Source: Neobacillus sp. YX16
GTDB lineage: Bacteria > Bacillota > Bacilli > Bacillales > Cytobacillaceae
Direction of reading: 5' to 3'
Assembly: GCF_030123505.1 (NCBI RefSeq)
Contig: NZ_CP126115.1
Coordinates: forward strand, 5,408,001 to 5,472,000
DNA: 64,000 nucleotides
In this document: piece by piece, positions 48,545 to 57,831 of the stretch
Numbering within the stretch: the first letter of the stretch is position 1
Layout of the letters: each line of letters begins with the position of its first letter
Translations under genes and position numbers: made by a program
Notes under the pieces: model-generated
The model's database searches: none
What the model was told of the DNA's origin: nothing
The model's input: only the letters and a program-made list of their open reading frames with translations

Positions 48545-49459
48545 ATGTGGGATATGCCATACAAAGCCCGGAGTGAATCAGTAGTATTAAAGACTCTTAG
48601 AATCTTAAACAAACGAATGAAATTAACCGAGGATGATCAAAGGTATTATCAAAACCAAGAAAAAGGATATGAAGGGGAAGTTCAATTTGATGTATTTACT
48701 GAGATGCTTCAACGTAATTGCTATATTTTGAACGATTTGCTGCTTAATAATAACAAGTCAAGTTTCCAACTGGATTCATCCCTCATTTTTCAAGGGACCT
48801 TTTCTCTTTTTGAAGTGAAAAATTTCGAAGGCGAGTACGTTTATGATGGTGAATATTTTAAAACACTCAGCGGACTAGATATCCAGAACCCGTTGGACCA
48901 ACTAAAACGAAGCAAGTTAATGCTGAGTCAGCTTCTTCAATCGCTAGGGAGTAAGCTAACAGTTGAAGCATATGTCATATTCATCAACCCTCAATTTACC
49001 TTATACCAAACTCCACCTGACCTGCCTTTTATTCTCCCTACCCAACTTAACCGCTTTATGAGCAAATTGGATCAAAAACCTTCACTTCTCAATCAGTCCC
49101 ATAAAAATCTAGCGGACAAACTCATTTCATTGCACCAAACAGAATCTCCCTATACCCAATTTCCCATATACGAGTATGAACAGATAAAAAAGGGGATGAC
49201 GTGCAAGGTATGTCATACTTTTTCAGTGTTTGTCACGGGGAAAAAAATGGTATGTAAAGAGTGCGGTTGTGAAGAAATGGTCGCACTTGCCATCATGCGT
49301 AATGCAGAGGAATTTAAGCTCCTTTTTCCAGAACGCAAAATCACCACAAATATCATTCAGGATTGGTGTAGGATCGTTCCTTGTAAAAAGACAATAAGCC
49401 GGTCACTGGGAAAGAATCTTAAAATTATAGGTAAGGGTCAATGGGCTTTTTATGAATGA
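48545..49459 (+). CDS. NERD-domain (nuclease-related) protein with C-terminal zinc-ribbon-like segment
   Basis: 304 aa. NERD domain at about residues 37-150: GYEGEVQFDVF, the acidic position in SSLIFQG, then FEVKNFEGEYVYDGEYF with the E-K pair of the restriction-endonuclease-like fold. C-terminally CKVCHTFSVF and CKECGCEE give a CxxC/CxxC zinc-ribbon-like pattern, followed by helical material. Two starts are possible (48545 or 48554). No partner gene is fused. Its stop is 20 bp before the 52-bp tandem array. The biochemical role of stand-alone NERD proteins is poorly known; DNA processing is inferred from the fold. Confidence 0.82.
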   Translation: MWDMPYKARSESVVLKTLRILNKRMKLTEDDQRYYQNQEKGYEGEVQFDVFTEMLQRNCYILNDLLLNNNKSSFQLDSSLIFQGTFSLFEVKNFEGEYVYDGEYFKTLSGLDIQNPLDQLKRSKLMLSQLLQSLGSKLTVEAYVIFINPQFTLYQTPPDLPFILPTQLNRFMSKLDQKPSLLNQSHKNLADKLISLHQTESPYTQFPIYEYEQIKKGMTCKVCHTFSVFVTGKKMVCKECGCEEMVALAIMRNAEEFKLLFPERKITTNIIQDWCRIVPCKKTISRSLGKNLKIIGKGQWAFYE

Positions 49460-49478
49460 TAGAAATGCTGCTTGTCCT

Positions 49479-49894
49479 TTCTTAAAGACAAATCTTCCTG
49501 GACGGTCGCTCGATTTGTCCTCTAGACCCTTGATTAAAGACGAATCTTCCTGGACGCTTGTGCGATTTGTCCTTAAGACCCTTGATTAAAGACCAATCTT
49601 CCTGGTTGCTTGTGCGATTTGTCCTCAAGACCCTTGATTAAAGACCAATCTTCCTGGACGTTCGTGCGATTTGTCCTCAAGACCCTTGATTAAAGACCAA
49701 TCTTCCTGGACGCTTGTACGATTTGTCCTTAAGACCCTTGATTAGAGACGAATCTTCCTGGACGCTTGTGCGATTTGTCCTTAAGACCCTTGATTAAAGA
49801 CAAATCCTCCTGGTCGCTTGTGCGATTTGTCCTCAAGACCCTTGATTAAGGACAAAACTTCTATGCTCCAATAATATTTGTCCTGAAGACGATA
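49479..49894. repeat. Tandem array of eight 52-bp hairpin-forming units
   Basis: Unit starts (TGATTAAAG-like) fall at 49479, 49531, 49583, 49635, 49687, 49739, 49791 and 49843, exactly 52 bp apart. Each unit has TTAAAGACNAATC and GATTTGTCCTTAA, which can pair as a stem of up to 13 bp around a 17-base loop (TTCCTGGACGCTTGTGC in most units). The first and last units are the most diverged. No unique spacers exist and no reading frame is conserved. This accounts for nearly all of the 464-bp gap 49460-49923. Confidence 0.92.
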
Positions 49895-49897
49895 GAA

Positions 49898-49925
49898 AAT
49901 CCTCTAGTTTCTAATCTAGAGGATT
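49898..49925 (-). terminator. Terminator of the anchored binding-protein gene
   Basis: AATCCTCTAG/CTAGAGGATT arms with an 8-base loop overlap the stop codon; the T-run on the minus strand is short (TTTTC). Confidence 0.65.
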
Positions 49926-51234
49926 ACTTTTTGATATCTTTTAAACCATTATTAATTTTCTCTACCGCTTTATTTGCGGCTTCTTCGACATTTTTTCCTT
50001 CCAGCCCGACTTCTTCAAATAGATCCTTAATCGCTTCGCTGATGACTGGATAGGCTGGAGTTACCGGTCGATTTTTCGAGTAGTTTTGATCTTGTTGGAC
50101 AAAGATATTTTTGGGATATTCATTGAGTTCCGGAAAGTCTTTTGCTACTGAATATCGCGCAGGTAAATCCCCGGAAATCTCGACGAACAATTTCGAACCC
50201 TCATACCCTGTAGCAAATTTCACAAATTCCCAGGCTTCCTCCGGGTGCTTGGTTTTGGATGAAATCCCAAGTGCCCAGCCGCCATTCGGGACAACTTGAT
50301 TTTTCCCCTTCGGCAGGGGGGCGACCCCAAAATCTTCTCCAAGCACAAAACCAGGAGTTTGTTGCAATTCCGATATCGCCCAAGAACCCAAAATCGTCAT
50401 CCCAAGCTTATCTGTTTCAAAAGGAGCGGGAGGCATTTCAACCGCCGCTACCCCATGCTTCCTATATAAATCTTGATAAAATTGTAGGGCTTCTAATGCT
50501 TCAGGTGAATTAAGATACCCCTGTGCAGTTGTTCCATCTGGACTAATAACATCTGCTCCGAACTGCCAAAGGATCGGTATTTTAAAATAAGCAGGACCTT
50601 CTCCAACATTAAAGCCTTGGGCAGGATCTATTCCTATCACACCTTTTGCAGGATTGTTAACTTTTATAGCTATCTCCAGCACTTCCTCCCACGTCAGAGG
50701 ATTGTTTGGATTTCCTGAAGGAAAGGGGATCCCTGCCTTCCTGAAAATATTCATATTGTAAAATAAGGCAATGCTCGATTCCACAATTGGAGCAAGGTAA
50801 ATTTCATCCTTATAGGTTAAACCCTTTAATACACTTTCAGGTATATCTTCAATATTTCCTTCCTCTTTCATATAAGAATCAATCGATAATAGCGAACCGG
50901 AATTTGCATAAAGAGCCAGGTTTGGACTATCAATCGCCATAATATCCGGATGGTTTCCTGCAGCAAGTTCAGTACGCAGCCTTAATTCGTATTCACTTCC
51001 CCAGTGCATCGATTGCATATTAATCTTAATATTGGGGTGCGTTGATTCAAAGGCAGAAACCATCTCTTCATAGGCCTGATTAAACGCTGGATTCGCTAAA
51101 TTTCGTAAAAAGGTCAGTTCGACTTGTTTTACCTGCTTCTCTTTATCTGGACTGTCACTTGATAAAGTAAAAATATAAAAATACGCAAATCCCGCTATAC
51201 CAAAAAGAATGATGACAGTTAACCATTTCTTCAC
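49924..51234 (-). CDS. Membrane-anchored extracellular sugar-binding protein (sensor-linked)
   Basis: 436 aa. The N-terminal hydrophobic segment (residues 4-24) has no lipobox Cys, so the protein is anchored by an uncleaved helix or released, unlike the three lipoprotein receptors here. The fold is type 1 binding protein: VELTFLRNLANPAFNQAYEEM near 38, LAPIVESSIALFYNMNIF near 145, GVAPLPKGKNQVVPNGGWALGIS near 325. GTG start behind AGGAGGAG. It follows the kinase and regulator in one operon, with no permeases, so it probably presents ligand to the kinase. Confidence 0.85.
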   Translation of the reverse strand: MKKWLTVIILFGIAGFAYFYIFTLSSDSPDKEKQVKQVELTFLRNLANPAFNQAYEEMVSAFESTHPNIKINMQSMHWGSEYELRLRTELAAGNHPDIMAIDSPNLALYANSGSLLSIDSYMKEEGNIEDIPESVLKGLTYKDEIYLAPIVESSIALFYNMNIFRKAGIPFPSGNPNNPLTWEEVLEIAIKVNNPAKGVIGIDPAQGFNVGEGPAYFKIPILWQFGADVISPDGTTAQGYLNSPEALEALQFYQDLYRKHGVAAVEMPPAPFETDKLGMTILGSWAISELQQTPGFVLGEDFGVAPLPKGKNQVVPNGGWALGISSKTKHPEEAWEFVKFATGYEGSKLFVEISGDLPARYSVAKDFPELNEYPKNIFVQQDQNYSKNRPVTPAYPVISEAIKDLFEEVGLEGKNVEEAANKAVEKINNGLKDIKK

Positions 51235-51263
51235 CTAGAATCTCCTCCTCACTAAAAACTGAC

Positions 51264-52844
51264 CTATTCCCCTATCGAGTTACGAAATTCTAAAGGTGTT
51301 TGTCCAACGTGTTTTTTAAAGACCGTACTAAAATACCCTGAGTTTGAAAAGCCAACTAAGTTACTGACATCAATGATTTTCAACTGTTTATCTTTAAGCA
51401 ATTGTCTTGCCTTTTTCATCCTCAAATTAACTAGATAATCACTAAAGTTCAGCCCGACATGATGTTTAAATGTTTCCGATAAATGGGCACTATTAATGTG
51501 AAATAAAGCGGACAAGGTAGTAAGGGATATTTCACTTGCATAATGCTGGTCCAAATAATGGCGGATACTATCGATTAATTTCTTATTGGAAAAACGAGCA
51601 AGATGAACTTTTTCAATGATTAATGAGGCTAATTGAATCAGGTCCTCTTTCACTTTATGTTGGGAATAAAGCTTCCATATATTTTGCTGGCAATTCCATA
51701 TCATATTTTGAATGTCTTTCGTCTCAACATCGTACTTTTTTGCTAATGAACCTAACATAAATAACACTTGGTTGGCAGCAAAAGAGAACGACATAACCGA
51801 ACGGCCTCTGGGCCCTTCAAGAACAATCTGCAAATTATCTTTAAAAGCAGCAAAATCAACATTTTCGATTGAATTCGTTATCCGTCTCTCGAAATCGGGA
51901 GAAAAGTCAAACACTTCTTCGCTTGCAGCAGTTTGATCCATAATCTGAGACTTTGATCCAAGTTGACTTTGGCTCCAAGCAAGTAAACTGGATATATATC
52001 CGCTCCTATATTCTGAAAGTCCATTTACAATCGTACCAATGCCAATGACGGTTTCTAATTTTAATAGTTTGTTAACGTTTTGTTGAATTAACAAAACGAA
52101 ATGACTGGTCGATGAAGAATGGGAATCAACCAACTGTAAAAATTGAACCATATTAGGATAGCTTGGATCTGTAAACATATAGGTTGATTGCTGCTGTTGA
52201 GCGATTTCTTTACACAACAACTGAAATGGAATCCTTAGTTCCTCTAAACGATTAGGATCGTGGCTTTCTCTAATTTCCACCGTGAAAAACTGTACTTTCC
52301 CATTTTCACTTGCCAGTTCCTGTAGCTGAAGCTGCTGAAGCCTTTCAATCACAATCGGAAGCTGTAATCTTTCCTCTTTTGCTAAATGAAGGATAAATTG
52401 TTCCTGCAATTCTTGTAAATGAGAATGAACAAGTCTACTCATTTGCGCGATTTCAACCTGTTTTCTTTTCTCTTCCTCTATTTCTTTCCTAATCTTCCTC
52501 AATGCTTCTACTAATTCATCAGGGGCAACAGGTTTTAATAAGTAGTCTTTAACGCCTTGTTGCAATGAATTCCGCACATAATCAAAATCGGAATAACCTG
52601 ATAAAACGATGACTTTTACATGGGGAAAATCTTGATGACAACGTTTTGCCAATTCTACTCCATCCATAATAGGCATTCTCATATCGGTAATCACTATATC
52701 GATATCCTTGGTTTGGAGGATTTCAAGAGCTTCTTTTCCATTTGAAGCCTCTTCAACAAGTTGAAATCCCTCTTCCTCCCAGTCTACTTTTAAGCGTAAT
52801 CCTTTACGAATTTGAATCTCATCATCCGTGATTAACACTTTCAT
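51264..52844 (-). CDS. YesN-family response regulator of the three-component sensor
   Basis: 526 aa, the long YesN type. Receiver at residues 1-120 with DDE near 7 and phospho-Asp in IVITDMRMPIMDG (about 55); coiled-coil-rich linker (KEIEEEKRKQ, then LQELQEQFILHL) near 130-165; C-terminal AraC domain from about 425 (ISLTTLSALFHINSAHLSE to FSNSGYFSTVFKKHVGQTP). The start codon lies inside the kinase gene (23-bp overlap), so translation is coupled. Confidence 0.92.
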   Translation of the reverse strand: MKVLITDDEIQIRKGLRLKVDWEEEGFQLVEEASNGKEALEILQTKDIDIVITDMRMPIMDGVELAKRCHQDFPHVKVIVLSGYSDFDYVRNSLQQGVKDYLLKPVAPDELVEALRKIRKEIEEEKRKQVEIAQMSRLVHSHLQELQEQFILHLAKEERLQLPIVIERLQQLQLQELASENGKVQFFTVEIRESHDPNRLEELRIPFQLLCKEIAQQQQSTYMFTDPSYPNMVQFLQLVDSHSSSTSHFVLLIQQNVNKLLKLETVIGIGTIVNGLSEYRSGYISSLLAWSQSQLGSKSQIMDQTAASEEVFDFSPDFERRITNSIENVDFAAFKDNLQIVLEGPRGRSVMSFSFAANQVLFMLGSLAKKYDVETKDIQNMIWNCQQNIWKLYSQHKVKEDLIQLASLIIEKVHLARFSNKKLIDSIRHYLDQHYASEISLTTLSALFHINSAHLSETFKHHVGLNFSDYLVNLRMKKARQLLKDKQLKIIDVSNLVGFSNSGYFSTVFKKHVGQTPLEFRNSIGE

Positions 52845-54618
52845 TCTGTCTTCCCCCCCTCTTCAAATCAATCAGTAAAGTAATCTTCGTACCTTCATTT
52901 TTTGTAGATTCAATTTGATAGGAAAAGTCATCTCCATAGGTAAGTTTTAATCGTCCAAGTACATTTCTTAACCCAATGCTGTTTCCTTTGCTTTCCAATA
53001 CATATAGAGTTTCATCAGCTTGAGATAATAAATCCGAAATGACCTCATGAGACATCCCCATCCCTTTATCTGCCACTGACAGGGTAAGCTGACTTCCAAT
53101 CACTTCAGTTTTTATTAAAATATTGGCAAACGTCTTTTCACTGAAACTATATTTCACTGCATTTTCCACGAGTGGCTGTAAAATGAATTTTATTACGGGG
53201 GTCGTTATGGTGTCAGGGTCTACATCCATATGAATCGTAATCGTGTCCTCATATCTTAACTTTAATATGTTCGTGTAACTCTTGATATAATTTACTTCTT
53301 CACCTAACGGTACAATATTGCTTTTTGTATTTAAAGAATATCTCAGCATTTTTCCTAAATAAATGCTTACATTCATAACCTCTTTACTTTTTCCTTGAAG
53401 CGCTAGACTTCCTATAATTTCAAGTGTATTGTTCAGAAAGTGAGGATTGATTTGTAATAATAAGGCCTTATATTCCGCATCTTTCCGGCGCAAATTGGCT
53501 TCATATTCGGTTTCAATTAAATTCTGCAATTGATCAATCGTATGTTCCGTAACATTAATAAGGTAATCAACTTCATTATTTTGAGATTTAATGTGAGGCA
53601 TAAAGCGTTTTGCCCCTGTAAAATCTCCCCGTTCGATAAACACAAGCGCTTTTGCGAGTTTTCCTAAAGGACTTGTAATATTGTTAGACATAATCACCGA
53701 AGCCACAATGGTGATGAAAAAAAGGACTGCACTCGTTAAAAGAAGGTTTCGCTGTAAATGATTGGCCCTTGCGAATAAATCGGACTCTGTTACTTCACTG
53801 ACTAGGATCCAATCCCCTACTGGCAGCTTTTGAAAGAAAACTAAATACTTCTCCTTCTGGTAAGAGGCTTCAATTAGCCCTTCTTGGTCATCGCTAGTGG
53901 TGATTTGCTTTAAACTTTGTTTCAGGATCGAATTTGGGATCTTTATCTTGCCTGACAAAATGTTTTCACCCTGATGATTTAACAAATACGTATGCTCATT
54001 TTGTCCAATTGTGATTTTATTTAGGGCCGTTTCCAGTAAAGCAGAAGGGAAATTCACTTTAATGACCCCTGCTGATATCATCGTATTGGTATCAATGAGG
54101 GGCAAAATATAGCTATTGATCTTCTTTTGTTGCATTTCATGACTTTGCTGAAATGGATCTAAATGTGATTTAACATAGTCCTGATTATGTTGGGTAAAGT
54201 CCTGATACCAATCTGTTTCATGAAGTGAGGAATGAACACCCCAAGTACCGGTCCCATCATCAAGCAGTACCGAAATCGACATCGCATTAGAATTGTTAAT
54301 CATGATCGAGGATAGTCCCTGTTTAAGTTGATTCATCAATGCATCGATTTCTTCCTTGTCAGCACCTTGTCTATTTAATCTAATCCATTCCTGCGTGGTC
54401 TGGTCAACAAGTACTTGCTTGCCCAAATCCTCTGCCTGTGTAGAGATGGAATCAACATAAAGTGAAAACTGATCCATCATTTCTATGGTCAACTCTTGAG
54501 TCTGTTCTCGAATAACAGACGTAAAAAAGCTAGGAATAATCAAAGATAATATAATAAATGGAATCGTTAGCAAACACGTAAAAATAAGTAATAAACGATT
54601 GCGTAATGAGAAAAGCAT
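52822..54618 (-). CDS. YesM-family sensor histidine kinase of the three-component sensor
   Basis: 598 aa. Helix at about residues 8-30, an extracellular double-Cache-like sensor (about 35-285), second helix near 290-308 (LLLTSAVLFFITIVASVIM), HAMP (NNITSPLGKLAKAL), H-box LLQINPHFLNNTLEIIG near 392, and N/G boxes VADKGMGMS and SKGNSIGLRNV. The ATG follows GGAAGGGGG. It forms a trio with the downstream regulator and binding protein, next to the fructan operon, its likely target. Confidence 0.92.
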   Translation of the reverse strand: MLFSLRNRLLLIFTCLLTIPFIILSLIIPSFFTSVIREQTQELTIEMMDQFSLYVDSISTQAEDLGKQVLVDQTTQEWIRLNRQGADKEEIDALMNQLKQGLSSIMINNSNAMSISVLLDDGTGTWGVHSSLHETDWYQDFTQHNQDYVKSHLDPFQQSHEMQQKKINSYILPLIDTNTMISAGVIKVNFPSALLETALNKITIGQNEHTYLLNHQGENILSGKIKIPNSILKQSLKQITTSDDQEGLIEASYQKEKYLVFFQKLPVGDWILVSEVTESDLFARANHLQRNLLLTSAVLFFITIVASVIMSNNITSPLGKLAKALVFIERGDFTGAKRFMPHIKSQNNEVDYLINVTEHTIDQLQNLIETEYEANLRRKDAEYKALLLQINPHFLNNTLEIIGSLALQGKSKEVMNVSIYLGKMLRYSLNTKSNIVPLGEEVNYIKSYTNILKLRYEDTITIHMDVDPDTITTPVIKFILQPLVENAVKYSFSEKTFANILIKTEVIGSQLTLSVADKGMGMSHEVISDLLSQADETLYVLESKGNSIGLRNVLGRLKLTYGDDFSYQIESTKNEGTKITLLIDLKRGGRQNESVNHG

Positions 54619-54821
54619 GTTACCCCCTTCCGGGAAAACCCTTACAATTTTTCGTATATTGGAATAATCTATTATAGCACTTTACTATTACTAGACTCTA
54701 GCACTTGGGAAAATGCAGCTATTCGTAAATTTTGATACTATCCTTCTAATGTGTCAAAATAAGGAATGAATACATAGCTGTTCCTGAGAGTGGAAAATTC
54801 CCTAAAATGGAGGTCATGACG

Positions 54822-55739
54822 TTGAGAACAATGAAACTAGGAGGCAGCACATTAGAGGTGCCGGTTGTTGCGGTTGGATGCATGCGGATCAATTCACTTG
54901 AGAAGAACGAGGCTGAACGCTTTGTCCAAACTGCGTTAGAGCAAGGGGCGAACTTCTTTGACCATGCGGACATTTATGGCGGTGGAGCCTGTGAGGAAAT
55001 TTTCGCCGATGCAATCCATATGAATGCTGATGTCCGTGAAAAAATGATCCTGCAATCAAAATGTGGCATTCGCAAGGGAATGTTTGATTTTTCAAAAGAG
55101 CATATTTTAAATTCGGTAGATGAGATTTTAAAAAGACTGAATACCGAGTATCTGGATGTTTTACTCCTGCACCGTCCGGATGCACTAGTGGAGCCTGAAG
55201 AGGTAGCAGAGGCTTTTGACACACTTGAAAGTTCAGGAAAAGTCCGCCACTTTGGCGTGTCCAACCAGAAACCTATGCAAATTCAACTGCTTCAGAAATA
55301 TGTGAAGCAGCCGCTAGTTGCGAATCAGCTGCAATTGAGCATCACGAATGCCAACATGATTTCCAATGGAATCAATGTAAACATGGAGAATGATTCAGCG
55401 ATTGATCGCGATGGCAGCGTCCTTGATTTCTGCAGGCTGAACGATATGACCATTCAGCCGTGGTCACCTTTCCAATATGGATTCTTTGAAGGTGTGTTTC
55501 TAGGAAACGAAAAGTTTCCTGAATTAAATCAAAAGATAGATGAAATCGCGGCAAAATATGGGGTTAGCAATACGACCATCGCCATTGCGTGGCTGCTGCG
55601 TCATCCAGCCAAAATGCAGCCCGTTATTGGAACGATGAATGTGGACAGGTTGAAGGATTGCTGCAGAGCAAGTGAGATTCATTTAACGCGCGAAGAGTGG
55701 TACAGTATCTACCGTACTGCTGGGAATATCCTGCCTTAA
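54822..55739 (+). CDS. Aldo/keto reductase (YdhF-like)
   Basis: 305 aa with TTG start, GGAGG eight bases upstream. AKR features: FFDHADIYGGG with Asp and Tyr (about 50-56), QSKCGIRKG with catalytic Lys near 80, LLHRPD with His near 115, HFGVSN near 148 and the NADP-binding NTTIAIAWLLRHPAKMQPVIGT at the end. It reduces aldehydes or ketones with NADPH; the physiological substrate is unknown. It is monocistronic with a strong terminator. Confidence 0.92.
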   Translation: MRTMKLGGSTLEVPVVAVGCMRINSLEKNEAERFVQTALEQGANFFDHADIYGGGACEEIFADAIHMNADVREKMILQSKCGIRKGMFDFSKEHILNSVDEILKRLNTEYLDVLLLHRPDALVEPEEVAEAFDTLESSGKVRHFGVSNQKPMQIQLLQKYVKQPLVANQLQLSITNANMISNGINVNMENDSAIDRDGSVLDFCRLNDMTIQPWSPFQYGFFEGVFLGNEKFPELNQKIDEIAAKYGVSNTTIAIAWLLRHPAKMQPVIGTMNVDRLKDCCRASEIHLTREEWYSIYRTAGNILP

Positions 55740-55745
55740 ATACTT

Positions 55746-55786
55746 ATAAAACAAGGAGTGCCGTTAAATGGCACTCCTTGTTTTAT
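55746..55786. terminator. Strong bidirectional terminator
   Basis: Perfect 17-bp arms (55746-55762 and 55770-55786) with loop GTTAAAT and A/T-rich ends, shared by convergent genes. Confidence 0.92.
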
Positions 55787-55816
55787 ACGTCTTGAGGATA
55801 GGATCAGACCCTGCCT

Positions 55817-55972
55817 TTATTCATCATCAACCTCGCCATCGCCGATTTCATCTTCCTCTTCCACATCTTCAATCTTTTCCCCTTCTTCAGGCTCCTCATC
55901 ATTACCACAACCCGTTAGAGAAAAAAGAGAACCACTTAAAAGTAACATCAATAATAACCTCTTCAACTTCAT
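55817..55972 (-). CDS. Tiny acidic lipoprotein
   Basis: 51 aa. The signal peptide MKLKRLLLMLLLSGSLFSLTGC ends in lipobox SLTGC (Cys about 22). The mature part is only about 29 residues and almost all Asp, Glu and Gly (EEPEEGEKIEDVEEEDEIGD). The ATG at 55972 has AGGAGG upstream; a longer reading has no support. Similar stubs occur in Bacillaceae; the role is unknown. The acidic tail could bind cations at the membrane surface (inference). Confidence 0.65.
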   Translation of the reverse strand: MKLKRLLLMLLLSGSLFSLTGCGNDEEPEEGEKIEDVEEEDEIGDGEVDDE

Positions 55973-56050
55973 TCCTATCAATCCTCCTATTATCCTTAGC
56001 CTTTCCAGTTTAAACCGCAATATGACAAAGGAGGTTCTTAAATTTAGAAC

Positions 56051-56093
56051 TGTCCGTCTGGGGTGGACAGTGTCCACGGGCGGTGACAGGCAC
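56051..56093. repeat. Degenerate member of the GGTGACAGGCACC repeat family
   Basis: The centre GTGGACA-G-TGTCCAC (56063-56077) and right arm GGGCGGTGACAGGCACC are intact, while the left arm has decayed. It lies just after the anti-sigma gene (stop at 56109, minus strand). A GGCACCAAAC duplicate follows at 56089-56108. Confidence 0.7.
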
Positions 56094-56108
56094 CAAACGG
56101 CACCAAAC

Positions 56109-57242
56109 TTAGAAGAAGTATTCTAATTTCCATATCCCTGCTTTGTCTTTCTTTAATGAGTATGGTGTGTCACCTTTGACACCAATTGATGCATGGTCAT
56201 TGTTTATCTTTATCTCCAGGTTTCCGATGTTGGCTTTGATTTTTTCGAATTCTATTTGCAAGGTTTTTACTTCTTTTTCGTATACGTTGTCGACAAATTT
56301 TTGGTAACTAGGAATCTTAGTGTTTTCATCATCCATTAATTCATACATGGTCACGGTATGATTGAATTCAAATGCCTGCAAAAACATCAGGAAGATGTCC
56401 TCTGGCTTCAAGCCCTTAAGAACATTATCATTACCTGTTAGATAGAACTTTTCATAAATAGGAGAAAGATGGTTCGAAATCACTGCATACTCTAGAGGCA
56501 CTTCATCCATTACACCCGTATTGCCTTTTTCCTTTAAACTCAATTCCGTTCCATTGACGGCCACAATATCAGCACTGTCTACCTGTTCACCTGTACTTCT
56601 AAAGTCCATTCGATACCAGGTGAATGTTACGTTCCCCAATACCTTTTTTCCTGGATTAATCTCTAACAACTCAATGACTTCGTCTTTATTTTCAGCAAAA
56701 TTTGAAATTGAAATCACTGGAATTCTACCTGCACCTTCGGGAGCGGGAAGCTTCTGTACCTCGTCTTCATCAGGATAGAACAAAAGCTCTTCTGACTCCT
56801 CAATATAATGAAACATACCGCTCAGTGTTTCATACCCCGTAAACACTGCCTCGAAAGGTGACGCAGGAAAATATCTAGCACTCGGCGAAACTGATTTTAC
56901 CAGGAAGCTGCCCAGCTGTGTTCCCAATTCTAAGGTCCTAGGGTCAAATTTAATCCCGTCTTCTTCTTTTGGGTTGGTGATTGGTTCATTCTGTTGAGTA
57001 ACAAAGTTCTCTTTGGATAACAAACCAAGCTGATCACCCATGTATCCTCCTATAAGGAAAAAGAACACCGCAACAGCAGCAAAGGACATCATTAACGGGA
57101 AGAGCCGATTTTGTTTTCTTTTTGAACCCTCTAATTCTCGAATTTTTCTCCTTACAGCTCGTTTATCATCTTCGGTAAAAAAGGCAGTGGTAGAAATATG
57201 CTCATCTATTTCTTCTCTAAAATGGTTAAGATTTTTATCCAT
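56109..57242 (-). CDS. Putative anti-sigma factor, single-pass membrane protein
   Basis: 377 aa. The cytoplasmic N-terminus (about 45 residues) with FTEDDKRAVRRKIRELEGSKRK precedes one helix (FPLMMSFAAVAVFFFLIGGYMG, residues 48-69). The remaining 300 residues are extracellular and without motifs I recognise. It overlaps the sigma gene by 8 bp, the usual layout for a cognate anti-sigma factor. Release by regulated proteolysis upon an envelope signal is the family model; no direct evidence here. Confidence 0.75.
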   Translation of the reverse strand: MDKNLNHFREEIDEHISTTAFFTEDDKRAVRRKIRELEGSKRKQNRLFPLMMSFAAVAVFFFLIGGYMGDQLGLLSKENFVTQQNEPITNPKEEDGIKFDPRTLELGTQLGSFLVKSVSPSARYFPASPFEAVFTGYETLSGMFHYIEESEELLFYPDEDEVQKLPAPEGAGRIPVISISNFAENKDEVIELLEINPGKKVLGNVTFTWYRMDFRSTGEQVDSADIVAVNGTELSLKEKGNTGVMDEVPLEYAVISNHLSPIYEKFYLTGNDNVLKGLKPEDIFLMFLQAFEFNHTVTMYELMDDENTKIPSYQKFVDNVYEKEVKTLQIEFEKIKANIGNLEIKINNDHASIGVKGDTPYSLKKDKAGIWKLEYFF

Positions 57243-57804
57243 TTAGCTCACCTCGTCCCAATATATCTAAGCCCAATCGTAACTTTTCCCGTCCTCGATG
57301 AAGTCTAACTTTGGCCGTAGTTTCACTTATTTTTAATAGCACCGAAATTTCATGAATGGAAAACTCCTTATAATAATACAAAATAATCATTTCCCTGTAT
57401 TTAATGGGCAGTTTTAGAATTTCCTGCACCATCTCAGCTCTATCGGACTGATCTAGTAAATTATTTTCAGGGCCCTTGTTGGTTCCAATGAAATCAAGAA
57501 GATTGTGGGTATAGCTAATTTTCCGATAATGCCAGCTTTTTAAATAGTCCTTACATTTATTAATGGCAATGGTATACACCCAGGTCTTGAGCGAACTCCT
57601 TCCCGCAAAGGTATCCAATTTGAGATAGACGATAAGAAAGATTTCTTGCGTTAAATCCTCCGTAAGCGCGTAATCTTTAATATAGGTGAAAACTAAACGC
57701 TTGATGGTTTCACCATATTCATTCATCAATAATTCTATTGCGTCATCTCGGTTCATTTTTACGATATCTATTTTTTCGTTCTCCGTATCATCCAGCAATC
57801 CCAT
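57235..57804 (-). CDS. ECF-family RNA polymerase sigma factor
   Basis: 189 aa. Region 2 has YIKDYALTEDLTQEIFLIVY near 43-62 and WVYTIAINKCKDYLKSW near 75-92; region 4 has LPIKYREMIILYYYKEFSIHEISVLL and TTAKVRLHRGREKLR near 135-175. The ATG follows GGGGGCAGGGG. An ECF-type promoter lies upstream (57832-57858), suggesting autoregulation. It is co-transcribed with the membrane protein that follows. Confidence 0.93.
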   Translation of the reverse strand: MGLLDDTENEKIDIVKMNRDDAIELLMNEYGETIKRLVFTYIKDYALTEDLTQEIFLIVYLKLDTFAGRSSLKTWVYTIAINKCKDYLKSWHYRKISYTHNLLDFIGTNKGPENNLLDQSDRAEMVQEILKLPIKYREMIILYYYKEFSIHEISVLLKISETTAKVRLHRGREKLRLGLDILGRGELNG

Positions 57805-57831
57805 CCCCCTGCCCCCTTTCTCTACAGTTTC

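Noticed and set aside
49479..49894. CRISPR array
   Set aside because: The entire 52-bp unit repeats, with no unique spacers, and no cas gene is nearby.
55758..56126. Plus-strand frames of 81-122 codons
   Set aside because: They are low-complexity mirrors of the acidic lipoprotein and include the palindromic repeat; the minus-strand lipoprotein has the signal peptide and ribosome site.
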